A stretch of 64,000 nucleotides of DNA from Parasphingorhabdus flavimaris (GCF_013371215.1 NZ_JABWMH010000001.1:909209-973208); one strand, 5' to 3'. Shown: positions 54,886-63,757, counted from the first letter of the stretch. The notes: generated from the sequence alone by a model not told the origin. Program-made: numbers and translations.

Positions 54886-55902
54886 ATGTTGCATGAAAAT
54901 TCTAGGGTTTTGGATAGCGGTACGGGCAGGGCAGGGAAGGCCAAGCGTGCTTCGCGCGCGGCGCGCAAGAGCCGCCGTGGCGGCAGGGTCGCGCCTAAAG
55001 TGTCACTTTATGATGAAGTGACCGCGCAGATTATCGCGCAGCTGGAGGAAGGGGTTTTTCCTTGGGTAAAGCCTTGGGATGCTGGCAACGCCGTGACCGG
55101 CTTGCCGCGCAACGCGATTTCGGGGCGGCATTATTCGGGCATCAATATACTAATTCTTTGGGGCGCGGTCATTGATGGCGGCTATCCCTCGCAGGATTGG
55201 CTGACATTTCGGCAAGCCTTGGCCGCTGGCGGATGCGTCCGCAAGGGCGAGAAGGGCCGGACGATTTTCTATGCCGACAGTTTCACGCCCGACGACGACA
55301 AGAAACATGAAGGCGAGGGCGGCGCTGGAAATGGCGATGCGCCCCGCTCGATTCCGTTTCTCAAACGATTTACTGTTTTCAACGCCGCGCAATGCGATGG
55401 CTTGCCGGAGCGGTTGACCGCTGAACCCGCGCCCTTGCCGGAGCGCGAGTTGCACGATCAGGCCGAGGCTTTGATTGACGCCACCGAAGCAGATTTTCGG
55501 ATGGGCGGGACCAAGGCATTTTACAATGTGGGCGCGGATTTTGTGCAGGTTCCCCCGCAACCCGCATTCACTCACCAGATTGATTATTACCGCACCGCCT
55601 TACACGAACTGGGTCACTGGACGGGCCACAAGACCCGCCTTGGACGTGACCAATCGGGTGGTTTCGGGACCGCGCTTTATGCACGGGAAGAATTGTGCGC
55701 CGAACTGGCTTCGGCTTTTCTCTGCGCTGCGCTCGGTATCGTGCCGACCGTGCGCCATGCCGATTATCTCGGTTCTTGGCTGGCGGTATTGCGGCAGGAC
55801 AATCGCGCCATTTTCAAAGCCGCAAGTCAGGCCAGCAAGGCGGCGGATTATCTGCTGGCGTTTACCGACCAAGTGCCGTTCCGGTCGGAGTGTGCGGCAT
55901 GA
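54886..55902 (+). CDS. ardC: ArdC-type antirestriction protein, zincin-like
   Basis: A 338-residue ArdC: an N-terminal ssDNA-binding domain (VSLYDEVTAQIIAQLEEGVFPWVKPW, RHYSGINILILW) and a C-terminal metallopeptidase domain with HELGH at 240-244 and the third ligand in AREELCAELASAF. Such proteins protect incoming single-stranded plasmid DNA from restriction after conjugation. A basic Ser/Arg-rich N-terminal stretch precedes the domain. The ATG at 54886 has TGGAGG upstream and is preferred to 54871. The next gene overlaps by four bases. Confidence 0.9.
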   Translation: MLHENSRVLDSGTGRAGKAKRASRAARKSRRGGRVAPKVSLYDEVTAQIIAQLEEGVFPWVKPWDAGNAVTGLPRNAISGRHYSGINILILWGAVIDGGYPSQDWLTFRQALAAGGCVRKGEKGRTIFYADSFTPDDDKKHEGEGGAGNGDAPRSIPFLKRFTVFNAAQCDGLPERLTAEPAPLPERELHDQAEALIDATEADFRMGGTKAFYNVGADFVQVPPQPAFTHQIDYYRTALHELGHWTGHKTRLGRDQSGGFGTALYAREELCAELASAFLCAALGIVPTVRHADYLGSWLAVLRQDNRAIFKAASQASKAADYLLAFTDQVPFRSECAA

Positions 55903-56114
55903 GCAGGGAAGCGCCAGATGATGCCGCCGCGCCGCTTGAAGCGGAGCAGACGGCAATTGGTGTCCAGACTTTGGTGTCCGGCGTTGCGCCGATCACGCCA
56001 GCCCAGCGGCTGGCGATGCGCGCCAACGCGCCGATGGAACCCAAGAAGGCCCAGCGACCCGCCGATCACGGCCTGTTCGATACCAATAGCCGCAACCAGA
56101 TCGAGATGTTCTGA
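55899..56114 (+). CDS. Small hypothetical protein coupled to ardC
   Basis: A 71-residue protein (MSREAPDDAAAPLEAEQTAI ...) that starts in an ATGA overlap with the ardC stop and ends 14 bases before the DUF2958 gene. It is Ala/Pro-rich, contains TPAQRLAMRANAPMEPKKAQ and ends HGLFDTNSRNQIEMF, a pattern I associate with small orphan genes next to ardC in sphingomonad elements. No function is known; its tight coupling on both sides is the main evidence. Confidence 0.65.
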   Translation: MSREAPDDAAAPLEAEQTAIGVQTLVSGVAPITPAQRLAMRANAPMEPKKAQRPADHGLFDTNSRNQIEMF

Positions 56115-56128
56115 AAGGAGTTTTTGCC

Positions 56129-56509
56129 ATGATGCTGCTGACCCAAGATCACAAAAAGCGCCTGATCGCCAACGGCCAAAATCGCGGCGACCATGTGCCA
56201 GTTGTCAAATTGTTCAATCCGGTGGGCGCAGCCACTTGGCTGCTGTCTGAACTCGACGAAGATGGCGACACGCTATTTGGTCTGGCCGATCTGGGGTTTG
56301 GTTGTCCCGAACTTGGCTCGGTGAGCCTGTCAGAGATTGCATCACTGACCTTGCCGCTTGGTCTGTCCATCGAGCGCGATCTGCATTTTGAAGCGTGTTT
56401 TCCGCTCACCGTTTACGCCGATGCCGCCCGAATAATCGGGCGCATCATCGAGGATGAAGCGCGGCTTGAAGCCGCTGCCTTGGCGCAAACGCAAGAGCGC
56501 CGCGCATGA
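56129..56509 (+). CDS. DUF2958 family protein
   Basis: A 126-residue DUF2958 protein, recognised by LLTQDHKKRLIANGQ, DHVPVVKLFNPVGAATWLLSELD and LFGLADLGFGCPELGSVSL in order. The family is a standard part of conjugative and mobilizable elements of alphaproteobacteria, near ardC and parB, but its biochemical role is unknown. An AAAGGAG site lies ahead of the ATG. The 171 bases to parB hold no gene that I can support. Confidence 0.88.
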   Translation: MMLLTQDHKKRLIANGQNRGDHVPVVKLFNPVGAATWLLSELDEDGDTLFGLADLGFGCPELGSVSLSEIASLTLPLGLSIERDLHFEACFPLTVYADAARIIGRIIEDEARLEAAALAQTQERRA

Positions 56510-56680
56510 CCGCGCATTCCCCTTTCACAGCTTCCGCCGTCTTGACCACCCCTCCGGTCAAGGCGCGGCAGACCCCGCACGGCAATTCCGCCGCGCGGAC
56601 CACCGGCCCTGCTTCCACCGCCACCCCCGTATGCATCGGGAGCGGGGCCGATCACTTGAAACTCACTTAGGAGAAAACCA

Positions 56681-58474
56681 ATGCAACTCGAAAATATAGA
56701 CCTCGCCAAACTCTCGGTATCACCGGCCAATATGCGAAACGCCAAGAAGCCGCCCGACATTAGCGATATATTGCCCTCGGTGCGGGTGCGCGGCGTTCTT
56801 GTGCCGCTCTTGGTTCGCCCGAACGGCAGCGCCGACACGTTCGAGATTGTCGCGGGACGGCGGCGCTATCATGCGGCAACCACCGTTGCCGAAGAAGGCG
56901 GCAGCGATGGACCGCTGCCATGCGCGATACTCGAAGAAGGCGACGATGCCGCTGCCTTGGAAGCGTCCTTGATTGAGAATCTTGTCCGCGAAAATCCCGA
57001 CGAGGTAACGCAGTGGGAACAGTTTACCCAATTGGTCAAGAAAGGCCGCAAGGCGAGTGAGATTGCCGATACATTCGGGATGGATGAAAAGATGGTCGGG
57101 CGCATCCTTGCGCTTGGCAATCTCTTGCCGCCCATCCGCAACGCCTATCGCCGCGAAGAGATTGATGCCGCTACGGTGCGCCATCTGACCTTGGCCAGCA
57201 AGGCGCAGCAAAAGGCGTGGCTGGCATTGTTCAGGGATGAAGAAGACTATGCGCCGCGCGGCAGCCAACTCAAGGCATGGCTATTTGGCGGCGCGTCAAT
57301 TTCTACGTCCGCTGCGATCTTCGATATGGCGGAGTTCAAGGGGCAGGTTGTTTCTGACCTGTTTGCCGAAGACGGCTATTTTGCTGATGCAGATCAATTC
57401 TGGGAAGCGCAGACTGCCGCCATCGAAGCGAAGAAGGCGGAATATCTCGAAGCTGGCTGGAGTGATGTGCAGATCATCCCGCAAGACAGCTATTTCCAGA
57501 CGTGGGACCATGAAAAGACGACCAAGCGCAAAGGTGGGCGGGTTTACATCGATGTGAGCGCCAAGGGCGAGGTGACGTTCCACGAAGGCTATCTGACCGC
57601 CAAGGAATCGCGGGTGCGGGAAACCGGACAGGTGGATAGCAAGGCCGACAAGCCCACCCGTCCCGAGATTACGGGGCCAATGAGCGAATATATCGATCTG
57701 CACCGCCATGCTGCCGTGCGCTGCGAACTTGCCGCCAGCCCTTATGTCGCGCTGCGCGTCATGGTGGCCCATGCGATTTCCGGTTCGCCATTATGGAATG
57801 TGAAAGTGCAGGAGCAGCGCAGCCGCAAGGAGGCGATTAGCGAAAGCATCGAGACCAGTGTGGCGGAGGCCCGTTTTGACGAGCGCCGTCGTGCGGTGCT
57901 GGCGGTGCTTGGCTTTGATGCCGACGAAGCCACGGTTACGCTTGGCCACGAGACGCGCAACGGTATGAGCGGCTTGCTGCTGCGCTTGCTCGATGTGCCG
58001 GATTCTGTCGTCATGGAGATATTGGGCGTGGTCATGGCCGAAACGCTGGCAGCGGGAAGCGACCTTATCGAGACACTGGGTGTCCATCTTGACGTCGAGA
58101 TGGCTGATTACTGGACGGCGGACGAAGCGTTCTTTGATCTGGTTCGTGACCGTGAAGTCCTGACCGCGCTTTTGGGCGAAGTTGGCGGGGCCAGCATTGC
58201 TGCTGCCAACGCCAGCGAAAAGACCAAGACGGTGAAGGGCATCACCAGTGACCACCTCACTGGCGAGAATGACCGCGAGAAAAAGGAAGATTGGGTTCCG
58301 CGCTGGATGGCGTTTCCGCCTTCGGCTTATACGACACGCGGCGGGGTCGGAACCGTTGCTGCCGCCGAAAGAGCCAAGTGGCTTATGGAAGAGGACGAGC
58401 CATCGGAGCCGGAGCCGCAGGATGCCTCCGAAGCCGTGTCAGCAAAAGACGAGGACGAGCGAATTGCCGCTTGA
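56681..58474 (+). CDS. ParB/RepB-family plasmid-type partition or regulatory protein
   Basis: A 597-residue ParB-like protein. The N-terminal ParB nuclease-like/CTPase domain has VRGVLVPLLVRP, VAGRRRYHA and SLIENLVRENPDEVTQWEQF; a helix-turn-helix segment follows (SEIADTFGMDEKMVGRILALGNLL). The large C-terminal half (about 350 residues) is specific to integrative and plasmid elements. No parA is adjacent, so a role in stable maintenance or in nicking/regulation is open. AGGAG precedes the ATG. A hairpin follows the stop codon. Confidence 0.87.
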   Translation: MQLENIDLAKLSVSPANMRNAKKPPDISDILPSVRVRGVLVPLLVRPNGSADTFEIVAGRRRYHAATTVAEEGGSDGPLPCAILEEGDDAAALEASLIENLVRENPDEVTQWEQFTQLVKKGRKASEIADTFGMDEKMVGRILALGNLLPPIRNAYRREEIDAATVRHLTLASKAQQKAWLALFRDEEDYAPRGSQLKAWLFGGASISTSAAIFDMAEFKGQVVSDLFAEDGYFADADQFWEAQTAAIEAKKAEYLEAGWSDVQIIPQDSYFQTWDHEKTTKRKGGRVYIDVSAKGEVTFHEGYLTAKESRVRETGQVDSKADKPTRPEITGPMSEYIDLHRHAAVRCELAASPYVALRVMVAHAISGSPLWNVKVQEQRSRKEAISESIETSVAEARFDERRRAVLAVLGFDADEATVTLGHETRNGMSGLLLRLLDVPDSVVMEILGVVMAETLAAGSDLIETLGVHLDVEMADYWTADEAFFDLVRDREVLTALLGEVGGASIAAANASEKTKTVKGITSDHLTGENDREKKEDWVPRWMAFPPSAYTTRGGVGTVAAAERAKWLMEEDEPSEPEPQDASEAVSAKDEDERIAA

Positions 58475-58481
58475 AACATAG

Positions 58482-58545
58482 GCGGGCGGCTTTTCAGCCG
58501 CCCGCTCCAAAATCACCGTAAAGCCTCGACCGGCAAAGCCGGTCG
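58482..58545. repeat. Two tandem hairpins after parB
   Basis: GCGGGCGGC (58482-58490) pairs perfectly with GCCGCCCGC (58497-58505), then CGACCGGC (58527-58534) with GCCGGTCG (58538-58545). Neither has a T run, so they may be attenuating or RNA-stabilising rather than strict terminators. The second core recurs in the DUF736 terminator at 59478. The remaining gap 58546-59138 shows no gene I can support. Confidence 0.6.
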
Positions 58546-59138
58546 GGACAGCGGCGTGGGTGCAGCCGCCATTGGGCGAGGCTGCGCTTTGTCTGTTGGT
58601 GGCAGAATCATCTTCACCGGCAAACAGTCTTTTAAAAGCATTGCGCTAGGAACTTCTTGATGCCCGAAATGGTCGCTGCGGTTGCTGCGGTCATTGACAG
58701 AATGCCCGATTAGCCATGTCCATCGTGGCCTAGCGCGTCATCACGTTTTCATGTGATCGGTTGGTGTCGGCATAGGAAATCGCTCCGTTCCGCAAACAGA
58801 CAGCACCATATCGACCGGAGCCTATGAGCCAGACATTGAATGCAGGCGGATATTAGCCAAATCTCCTTGGCATTATTGGCCAGCCGCACTCATTCACGTC
58901 CTCGTCAATGGCTTTGATTGGCAGGGGACGGCTGCGCCTCTTGCCCCTAGCTGCAACGGTGCAGCCTAAAGTTTCTTCCCCTGCGCTACGCGCATTCCTC
59001 GCGGAAACAAGAAACCCCGGTCTGCACCGTCCTCCACTCCGTTTCGGCCCTGCGGATGCATCGGTTCAAGCCCCTGCCTGTAATCAGCCATCGAGGCCGC
59101 GAATGAGCGCGGGTTCGACCAAACCAAGGAGAAGTATC

Positions 59139-59462
59139 ATGGCAAATATCGGAACATTCAAAAAGACAGGCAACGACTATCGCGGCGAAATCGTCACTGT
59201 GATGTTGCAGAAGAAGAACGTCACCATCGTCGCCGAAGAACCAAGCGAGAATGAAAACGCACCGACCCACCGGGTGTTCGTGGCAAAGGCAGAAATCGGT
59301 GCAGCCTGGGCAAAGACCAGCAAGGAAGATCGCGACTATCTTTCGATCAAGCTCGACGATCCCAGCTTCAACGCACCGATCTTCGCCAGCCTGTTCGCCG
59401 ATGAAGATGGCAAGACCTTCAACCTCATCTGGTCTCGCGCCCGCACATCGAACGGCAACTGA
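59139..59462 (+). CDS. DUF736 family protein
   Basis: A 107-residue DUF736 protein (MANIGTFKKTGNDYRGEIVT ... SKEDRDYLSIKLDDPSFNAPIFASLF ... FNLIWSR). The family is ubiquitous in alphaproteobacterial conjugative elements; it is a small beta-rich protein of unknown function. The ATG at 59139 has AAGGAG upstream, so the longer open frame from 58908 is not used. A perfect 12-bp hairpin with a short T stretch follows the stop. Confidence 0.92.
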   Translation: MANIGTFKKTGNDYRGEIVTVMLQKKNVTIVAEEPSENENAPTHRVFVAKAEIGAAWAKTSKEDRDYLSIKLDDPSFNAPIFASLFADEDGKTFNLIWSRARTSNGN

Positions 59463-59475
59463 TCCAAACGCCTAC

Positions 59476-59505
59476 GCCCCGACCGGCTCTGCCGGTCGGG
59501 GCTTT
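59476..59505 (+). terminator. Terminator after the DUF736 gene
   Basis: GCCCCGACCGGC and GCCGGTCGGGGC form a perfect 12-bp stem with loop TCT, followed by TTTG. The T run is short but the stem is strong. Confidence 0.8.
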
Positions 59506-59635
59506 GCTGTGTTTGTTTGGCATCAAGCAGGTTTTGCTTTTGAGGCTGAGTGGAAGTTTCACTATTTTTATTCGGCTGCTATTAACGACCCAATCCCCGC
59601 CGCAGTTAAAAAGCTTTAAGGTTTCCGAAAGCGGA

Positions 59636-60325
59636 CTACCAAGGGGTCGTCACGAGTTTGAGATTCGACACTCCTAAATCGAAGATGCGATCAATGGGCA
59701 TGTAAACTGAAACTGCTGTATTCCCGCTGCCGGAACCTGCGACGTGAATGCCTGTCGCTGAAATGTCCCTAGTAGCGTTTGGATTGACATAGGCAAAAAC
59801 CGGCGCACCGCTATCACCACCTTGACTGAGGTCTCCCTGAGCGGTGTTAGTCAATCTTACGAAAGACGAAGATCCCGTCCCCCTCCAATCATAAGTGGCG
59901 CTGGAGATCTTGCCGCATGCAAGGCCAGTAACCGATCCGCTAATGCAATTCGACATGCCTTGCCATTGGTTCGAACCGCGGATAAAATTCTTAGTGTTTA
60001 ACCAGCCTGACGAAGAGAACTCCGGTATTCCATAGGTGTTTTTGTAGTAAAGTTGGTAATCGGTATTCAACCCATCGGTCCGGTAGATGGCCACGTCGAA
60101 ATTGCCGGTCGTCCGTTCGATATAGGCGGCGTTGAAGGTTACCGTATGATCACCATAATTTATATATTTTGGCTCTGTACAGTGACCAGCAGTAAGAATT
60201 CCGCGAAGGTTGGTTCCAAATGTCACCGAAAAAGCAAGCGTGCATGGTGCTCCCGGATTGGTGCTTCCGGCTGTGCTGGTGCTGCGCCATCCTGGCGCTA
60301 CCCAATCGCCAGCTCTTACACCCAC
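59636..60325 (-). CDS. Trypsin-fold (S1) serine protease domain, 3' part of a frameshifted gene
   Basis: A 229-residue chymotrypsin-fold protease of the alpha-lytic/streptogrisin type. The catalytic triad is complete: H in LTAGHC, D in NFDVAIYR and S in GGDSGAPVF; two disulfide cysteine pairs fit (CTL...HC, C...C). It has no signal peptide and its GTG at 60323-60325 lacks a ribosome site. The frame stays open upstream and reads DAGTKRFDDSDAVGVRAGDW, and the upstream gene in another frame has a signal peptide and pro-region. One frameshift near 60,360 would join them into a preproprotease. Confidence 0.75.
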   Translation of the reverse strand: MGVRAGDWVAPGWRSTSTAGSTNPGAPCTLAFSVTFGTNLRGILTAGHCTEPKYINYGDHTVTFNAAYIERTTGNFDVAIYRTDGLNTDYQLYYKNTYGIPEFSSSGWLNTKNFIRGSNQWQGMSNCISGSVTGLACGKISSATYDWRGTGSSSFVRLTNTAQGDLSQGGDSGAPVFAYVNPNATRDISATGIHVAGSGSGNTAVSVYMPIDRIFDLGVSNLKLVTTPW

Positions 60326-60957
60326 GGCGTCGCTGTCGTCGAAGCGCTTTGTTCCGGCATCGGCGCTACTCCAACATTTATTCTGACGCGATTGGCAAGT
60401 CCTGGGGGAATTGCGTTCGCAACCAGCGCGCGCGTGCTTTCATCTGGAACGTCAACGAAATACTGCTCATCGACTGCGTCGTAGCCAATGGGATAAGCCG
60501 ACCCAGTTGCCGTGATGGCTTTTGATAAGGCATTGAAGCCGGCTGATCGCGCTCCTTTGTCATCCTTCGCTTTACGAATTTTAATATAACGCCGAAGTTG
60601 CGGCGGCACTTCCTTCAACAAATTGCTTTTATTTGAATTATCAGCGAAATTTAGCCAAACTTGATAAACAGGCTGATGCTGTACCGCTAAATCGACAAAC
60701 CCTGGATCTTCAAGAAGCGTAGAACTCTGGAGTAACGCAAGTATATCAGCTTGTAGAGCGATCCGGTTTTGCGCCTCAGATCGTGAAATATTTTCACTTT
60801 GCATCAAAGATTCAACGGCAGCGTTGCCAACTCCCGTCTGATCGCCCTGAACTGCCGGTGTTGGTGGTGCAGGCACTACAGGGGCGTTTTGGGCAGAAGC
60901 CGAGCCTGAAGTGATGAGTGCCGATGTTACGAGGGCACATTTAAATGATAAATTCAT
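60316..60957 (-). CDS. Secreted pro-region, 5' part of the frameshifted serine protease gene
   Basis: A 213-residue product with a signal peptide (MNLSFKCALVTSALITSGSASA), a Pro-rich linker, and a region with QADILALLQSS, YQVWLNFAD and STRALVANAIPPGLANRVRIN that looks like the pro-domain of secreted S1 proteases. It ends PEQSASTTATPWV by running out of frame over the last dozen codons. Together with the following frame it would make a protein of about 440 residues with order signal, pro-domain, protease. It overlaps the lipoprotein gene by four bases upstream. Confidence 0.65.
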   Translation of the reverse strand: MNLSFKCALVTSALITSGSASAQNAPVVPAPPTPAVQGDQTGVGNAAVESLMQSENISRSEAQNRIALQADILALLQSSTLLEDPGFVDLAVQHQPVYQVWLNFADNSNKSNLLKEVPPQLRRYIKIRKAKDDKGARSAGFNALSKAITATGSAYPIGYDAVDEQYFVDVPDESTRALVANAIPPGLANRVRINVGVAPMPEQSASTTATPWV

Positions 60958-61373
60958 TGTAAATCTCCAATTAAAAGTGATTTTTTAGGGCAGTTTGCAG
61001 GTAGGTCGGCAGGCAAACCATATGATCCTTCTGCACCCTTTACGGTAACCGTCTTGCCGAGCGTCACACGAGCACCGGAATGGAACACTACGGTATTGGG
61101 GGGCTCGAACTTGCTTCCTTGCTGCATAACCACACGCAAAAATTCTCCGGAAACCGCAAACACAAGACACGCGTCTTTGATTTCGAAGGAACCTGTAGTG
61201 AAAGTATCCGGTGTCGGATAATCAGGTTCGGCAAATGTCTGAATGAAAGCTGTTGGCACCATACCTGCTAGCGGATTTTTCTGAGTTTCAGACGGGTCGT
61301 TCACATCTGTTTCCGTCGGAACGCATGCTCCGACAGATAGAGCCAACACCAAGATCAGCACCAAACGGATCAT
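60954..61373 (-). CDS. Lipoprotein of unknown function
   Basis: A 139-residue lipoprotein. The lipobox LSVGAC places the lipidated cysteine at residue 17; Val at +2 suggests transfer to the outer membrane. The rest is small and beta-rich (TTGSFEIKDACLVFAVSG, GKTVTVKGAEGSYGLPADLPANCP) with a possible disulfide between the two later cysteines. Its stop overlaps the ATG of the pro-protease gene by four bases, so the three frames are one operon; an inhibitor or chaperone of the protease is a guess from context only. Confidence 0.7.
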   Translation of the reverse strand: MIRLVLILVLALSVGACVPTETDVNDPSETQKNPLAGMVPTAFIQTFAEPDYPTPDTFTTGSFEIKDACLVFAVSGEFLRVVMQQGSKFEPPNTVVFHSGARVTLGKTVTVKGAEGSYGLPADLPANCPKKSLLIGDLQ

Positions 61374-61760
61374 TTGTAACTCCTCATAATATAACTCAAC
61401 GCTGTTGCGGTATTTTAGTTCCCAGCTTCACAAAATTTTTTGTACGATTAAATGATACCCGCTCTATTACTGATTTACAAACAGATGTTTTCCAATAATC
61501 ATGTAAATAACGGATCGTCGCCAAACGCCCCCAAAAGCAGAAATCGGATATAAGGCCAGTTAGGGTTACGATCAAACGGCCACGACCACCCTGCAAAGAT
61601 ATTTGCGCGCTGGACGATTGTGCCAGCATCTGCACCGGCTGCGGTCGCTCCGTCGCTGAGATCGCCGAATGGGGGAGCGCGACCGCCAGCCGCCAGCACG
61701 AAATCGTGCGGCGATCTTCGGCTCGCATGGGAAGCCCCGCTTCACAGGAGCACTCAAAAA
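61374..61760. other. Gene-free stretch before the oriT candidate
   Basis: No supported gene. The first part is AT-rich and holds the promoter of the leftward lipoprotein operon; the latter part is GC-rich and includes the perfect palindrome CACGAAATCGTG (61697-61708). Several long frames overlap it but none has a recognisable product or ribosome site. Confidence 0.4.
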
Positions 61761-61843
61761 CCTAACCCCCAAGAGCATCCAAGGCGGCCTTCATCTTTGA
61801 TGAAGATTTCCGCTTTGGATGCGCTTTTCTTAGGGGGTTTTAG
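61761..61843. other. oriT: Nested inverted repeat, candidate origin of transfer (oriT)
   Basis: Three nested pairs are visible: CTTCATC-TTT-GATGAAG (61789-61805) at the centre; GCATCCAAGGCGG (61775-61787) with CCGCTTTGGATGC (61810-61822), 12 of 13 matching; and outer arms CCTAACCCCCAAGA (61761-61774) with TCTTAGGGGGTTTTAGG (61827-61843). The structure ends 77 bases before mobC, the usual place of oriT in MobC/relaxase modules. Confidence 0.6.
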
Positions 61844-61920
61844 GGTATTTGTCTTAATTGCAGGATATGCCTAGCGGCGCGTGTTGTATTACAATGCCCG
61901 TGTTTCACGAGGCAATTTTA

Positions 61921-62475
61921 ATGGCGACAAATACCCCACCGACGACTGCGATGCTCAGCATAAGGCTCGATACGGGCGCACTTGCGGCGCTCGATAGCTT
62001 CGCGGTAGGGCGAGGCGGTCGAAGCGCAGTCTTGCGCCAATTGATCGAACGGATGTTGGCGGAGAATACCCGTCGCCCACTGATCGAACGTCCCTATGGC
62101 GTGGCGCGGAATCGTGTCTCGCTGCGCTTTACCGATGCCGAGATTGCGGTGATCGAATATCGCGCGTCACTGCGTTCGACAGATCGAGCAGGATGGATCA
62201 AGGCATTGGTCCGCCGCCATCTAGCTTTGAAATCGCGCGTCGATGATGGTTTGCTGGCTGAGCTCGCACCGATACGAATGCAGTTGCTCCGTATTGGCCG
62301 CAATCTCAATCAGGCAATGAAGGCTGCCAATTTGCGTATGATGGAAGATGGCGACAAGCAGATTGGAAACGACCTGCGCCGTATCGCTGACATGCGTATG
62401 GAAATTTCCGAGCAGGTAGCAGCCGTCGGCGAAGCCATGCGCGGTGATGCCAGCTATTGGGCGGTTGCGGATTGA
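61921..62475 (+). CDS. MobC-like relaxosome accessory protein
   Basis: A 184-residue protein. The N-terminus (AMLSIRLDTGALAALDSFAV) resembles a ribbon-helix-helix DNA-binding fold, and RFTDAEIAVIEYRA with LLRIGRNLNQAMKAAN is the MobC signature, whose members melt DNA at oriT to help the relaxase. The ATG at 61921 has GAGG ten bases ahead and is preferred to a start at 61858. It overlaps the relaxase gene by one base (TGATG). Confidence 0.88.
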   Translation: MATNTPPTTAMLSIRLDTGALAALDSFAVGRGGRSAVLRQLIERMLAENTRRPLIERPYGVARNRVSLRFTDAEIAVIEYRASLRSTDRAGWIKALVRRHLALKSRVDDGLLAELAPIRMQLLRIGRNLNQAMKAANLRMMEDGDKQIGNDLRRIADMRMEISEQVAAVGEAMRGDASYWAVAD

Positions 62476-63539
62476 TGGGGTTGGAATCGGCCCTAGAATC
62501 AGCATTGTGGGAAGCGACCCGTCCCGCATTCCGGGTGCGCTATATCCATGACCTGAATGGCCAGCCGCTTATCCCGCTCTATGCCAGCTATGGGTCTGCC
62601 AGCGGTAAAACAGCTCGGGCCAAGCTGGCGCGGATTGTGCGCCGCGCGCCCGAAGTGTTGGTCAAAGTGACGGGGCGGCAGAAGGGCGGTCGTCATGTCA
62701 AAGCCCATCTTGAATATATCGGACGCAAGGGTGACGTCGAGATCGAAAGCCGCGACGGTGAAATCCTCACGAGCAAGGAAGATATTGCAGAGCGTGCGGC
62801 GGAGTGGAGCGACACGCTCCAATGGCGGTCACGGCCAACTGTGTCATCGGTGTCGCTAGTTTTTTCGATGCCTGCGCGCACCGACCCCGACAAGGTGTTG
62901 GGATCGGTGCGCGCGCTGGCTCATGCCGAATTTAGCGACAATCACGACTATGTCATGGCGCTTCACACCGATACGCCGCGCCCGCATGTTCATTTGACAG
63001 TGCAAGCAGAGGGGCTTGATCGAACCCGATTCAATCCACGCCCAGTCCAGCTTAGTCGCTTGCGAGAGAGGTTTGCGCGAGAACTCCGCGCACGCGGTGT
63101 GGTTGCGGAAGCAACGCCAAGACGCGCGCGCGGGCAGGGGATCGCAGGGTCAAGCATGGCGCTGGTCAAATTGCGGGCGCGGCTGCGGGCCGGATCAAGC
63201 GGTCAGATGACCGATGCGGATCGTCTCACCAACGAACAGGCTATTGCCGTCGCGCGGGGGCAGGCGGCGCTGCCAGCATTTGTCGCCAATGGTACAGAAA
63301 AGTGGCAGGAAATACGTAAGGCATATCGTCATGCTGCCTCTGCGCTGGACGCGACTGGATCAACCGAAGACCGGGAAATTGCCAGCGACGTGAGCGGCTT
63401 CCTCGACAAGCATCAAGGCATGAATGCTACCCCGGAAGTGTTTGCTGCGCATCATTCACGACTGTTGAACCGCGCATCGCTACTCAAGGATGTCATTGCC
63501 CCCGACCAACCGCCGCCAGAAAAAGAGAGAAGTCGCTAA
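62475..63539 (+). CDS. Relaxase/mobilization nuclease
   Basis: A 354-residue conjugative relaxase of the MobP/VirD2-like group. The metal-binding motif reads HTDTPRPHVH (H164, D166, H171, H173), and Y81 in AHLEYIGRKG is a likely nicking tyrosine. It cuts one strand at oriT and pilots it during transfer. The C-terminal part after residue 230 is helical and lacks a helicase. Mating-pair formation genes are not seen in the window, so the element is mobilizable rather than self-transmissible unless they lie further right. Confidence 0.9.
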   Translation: MGLESALESALWEATRPAFRVRYIHDLNGQPLIPLYASYGSASGKTARAKLARIVRRAPEVLVKVTGRQKGGRHVKAHLEYIGRKGDVEIESRDGEILTSKEDIAERAAEWSDTLQWRSRPTVSSVSLVFSMPARTDPDKVLGSVRALAHAEFSDNHDYVMALHTDTPRPHVHLTVQAEGLDRTRFNPRPVQLSRLRERFARELRARGVVAEATPRRARGQGIAGSSMALVKLRARLRAGSSGQMTDADRLTNEQAIAVARGQAALPAFVANGTEKWQEIRKAYRHAASALDATGSTEDREIASDVSGFLDKHQGMNATPEVFAAHHSRLLNRASLLKDVIAPDQPPPEKERSR

Positions 63540-63698
63540 CAATCGAATGTCTTCCGAGATACTTTGTTCCGGTCAGATACCTCATGTTTTCGCGTAGGGT
63601 TCTGAGTAGTTAGGCCAGAGTAGAGAGGTGGCTCGGTTTGTTTGCACAGCGATTGGCAAAAGATAAGTGGATCGTCTGCCGTTTGTTTCCTCAATATT
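63540..63698. other. Short gene-free stretch after the relaxase
   Basis: AT-rich stretch with only short frames and no ribosome site. I see no gene or clear signal in it; it probably marks the junction between the transfer module and inserted IS elements. Confidence 0.4.
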
Positions 63699-63757
63699 CC
63701 GATATGGTGTGTTATGCAGGGAGGGCGTAGCCCGACCGGAATGACACACCATATCGG
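63699..63757. repeat. 14-bp perfect inverted repeat flanking an inner hairpin
   Basis: CCGATATGGTGTGT (63699-63712) is repeated inverted as ACACACCATATCGG (63744-63757). Between them lies GGGC-GTA-GCCC (63723-63733). The right arm abuts the end of the outer IS3 transposase gene and could be an IS terminal repeat, or the whole a small transposon end or terminator. Confidence 0.55.

Noticed and set aside
56510..56680. Small gene between DUF2958 and parB
   Set aside because: Only frames of low-complexity Ala/Pro/Arg composition without ribosome sites; probably leader of parB.
61396..61857. Several overlapping short frames before mobC
   Set aside because: All are Arg/Ser/Pro-rich shadows of GC-rich non-coding DNA without ribosome sites.
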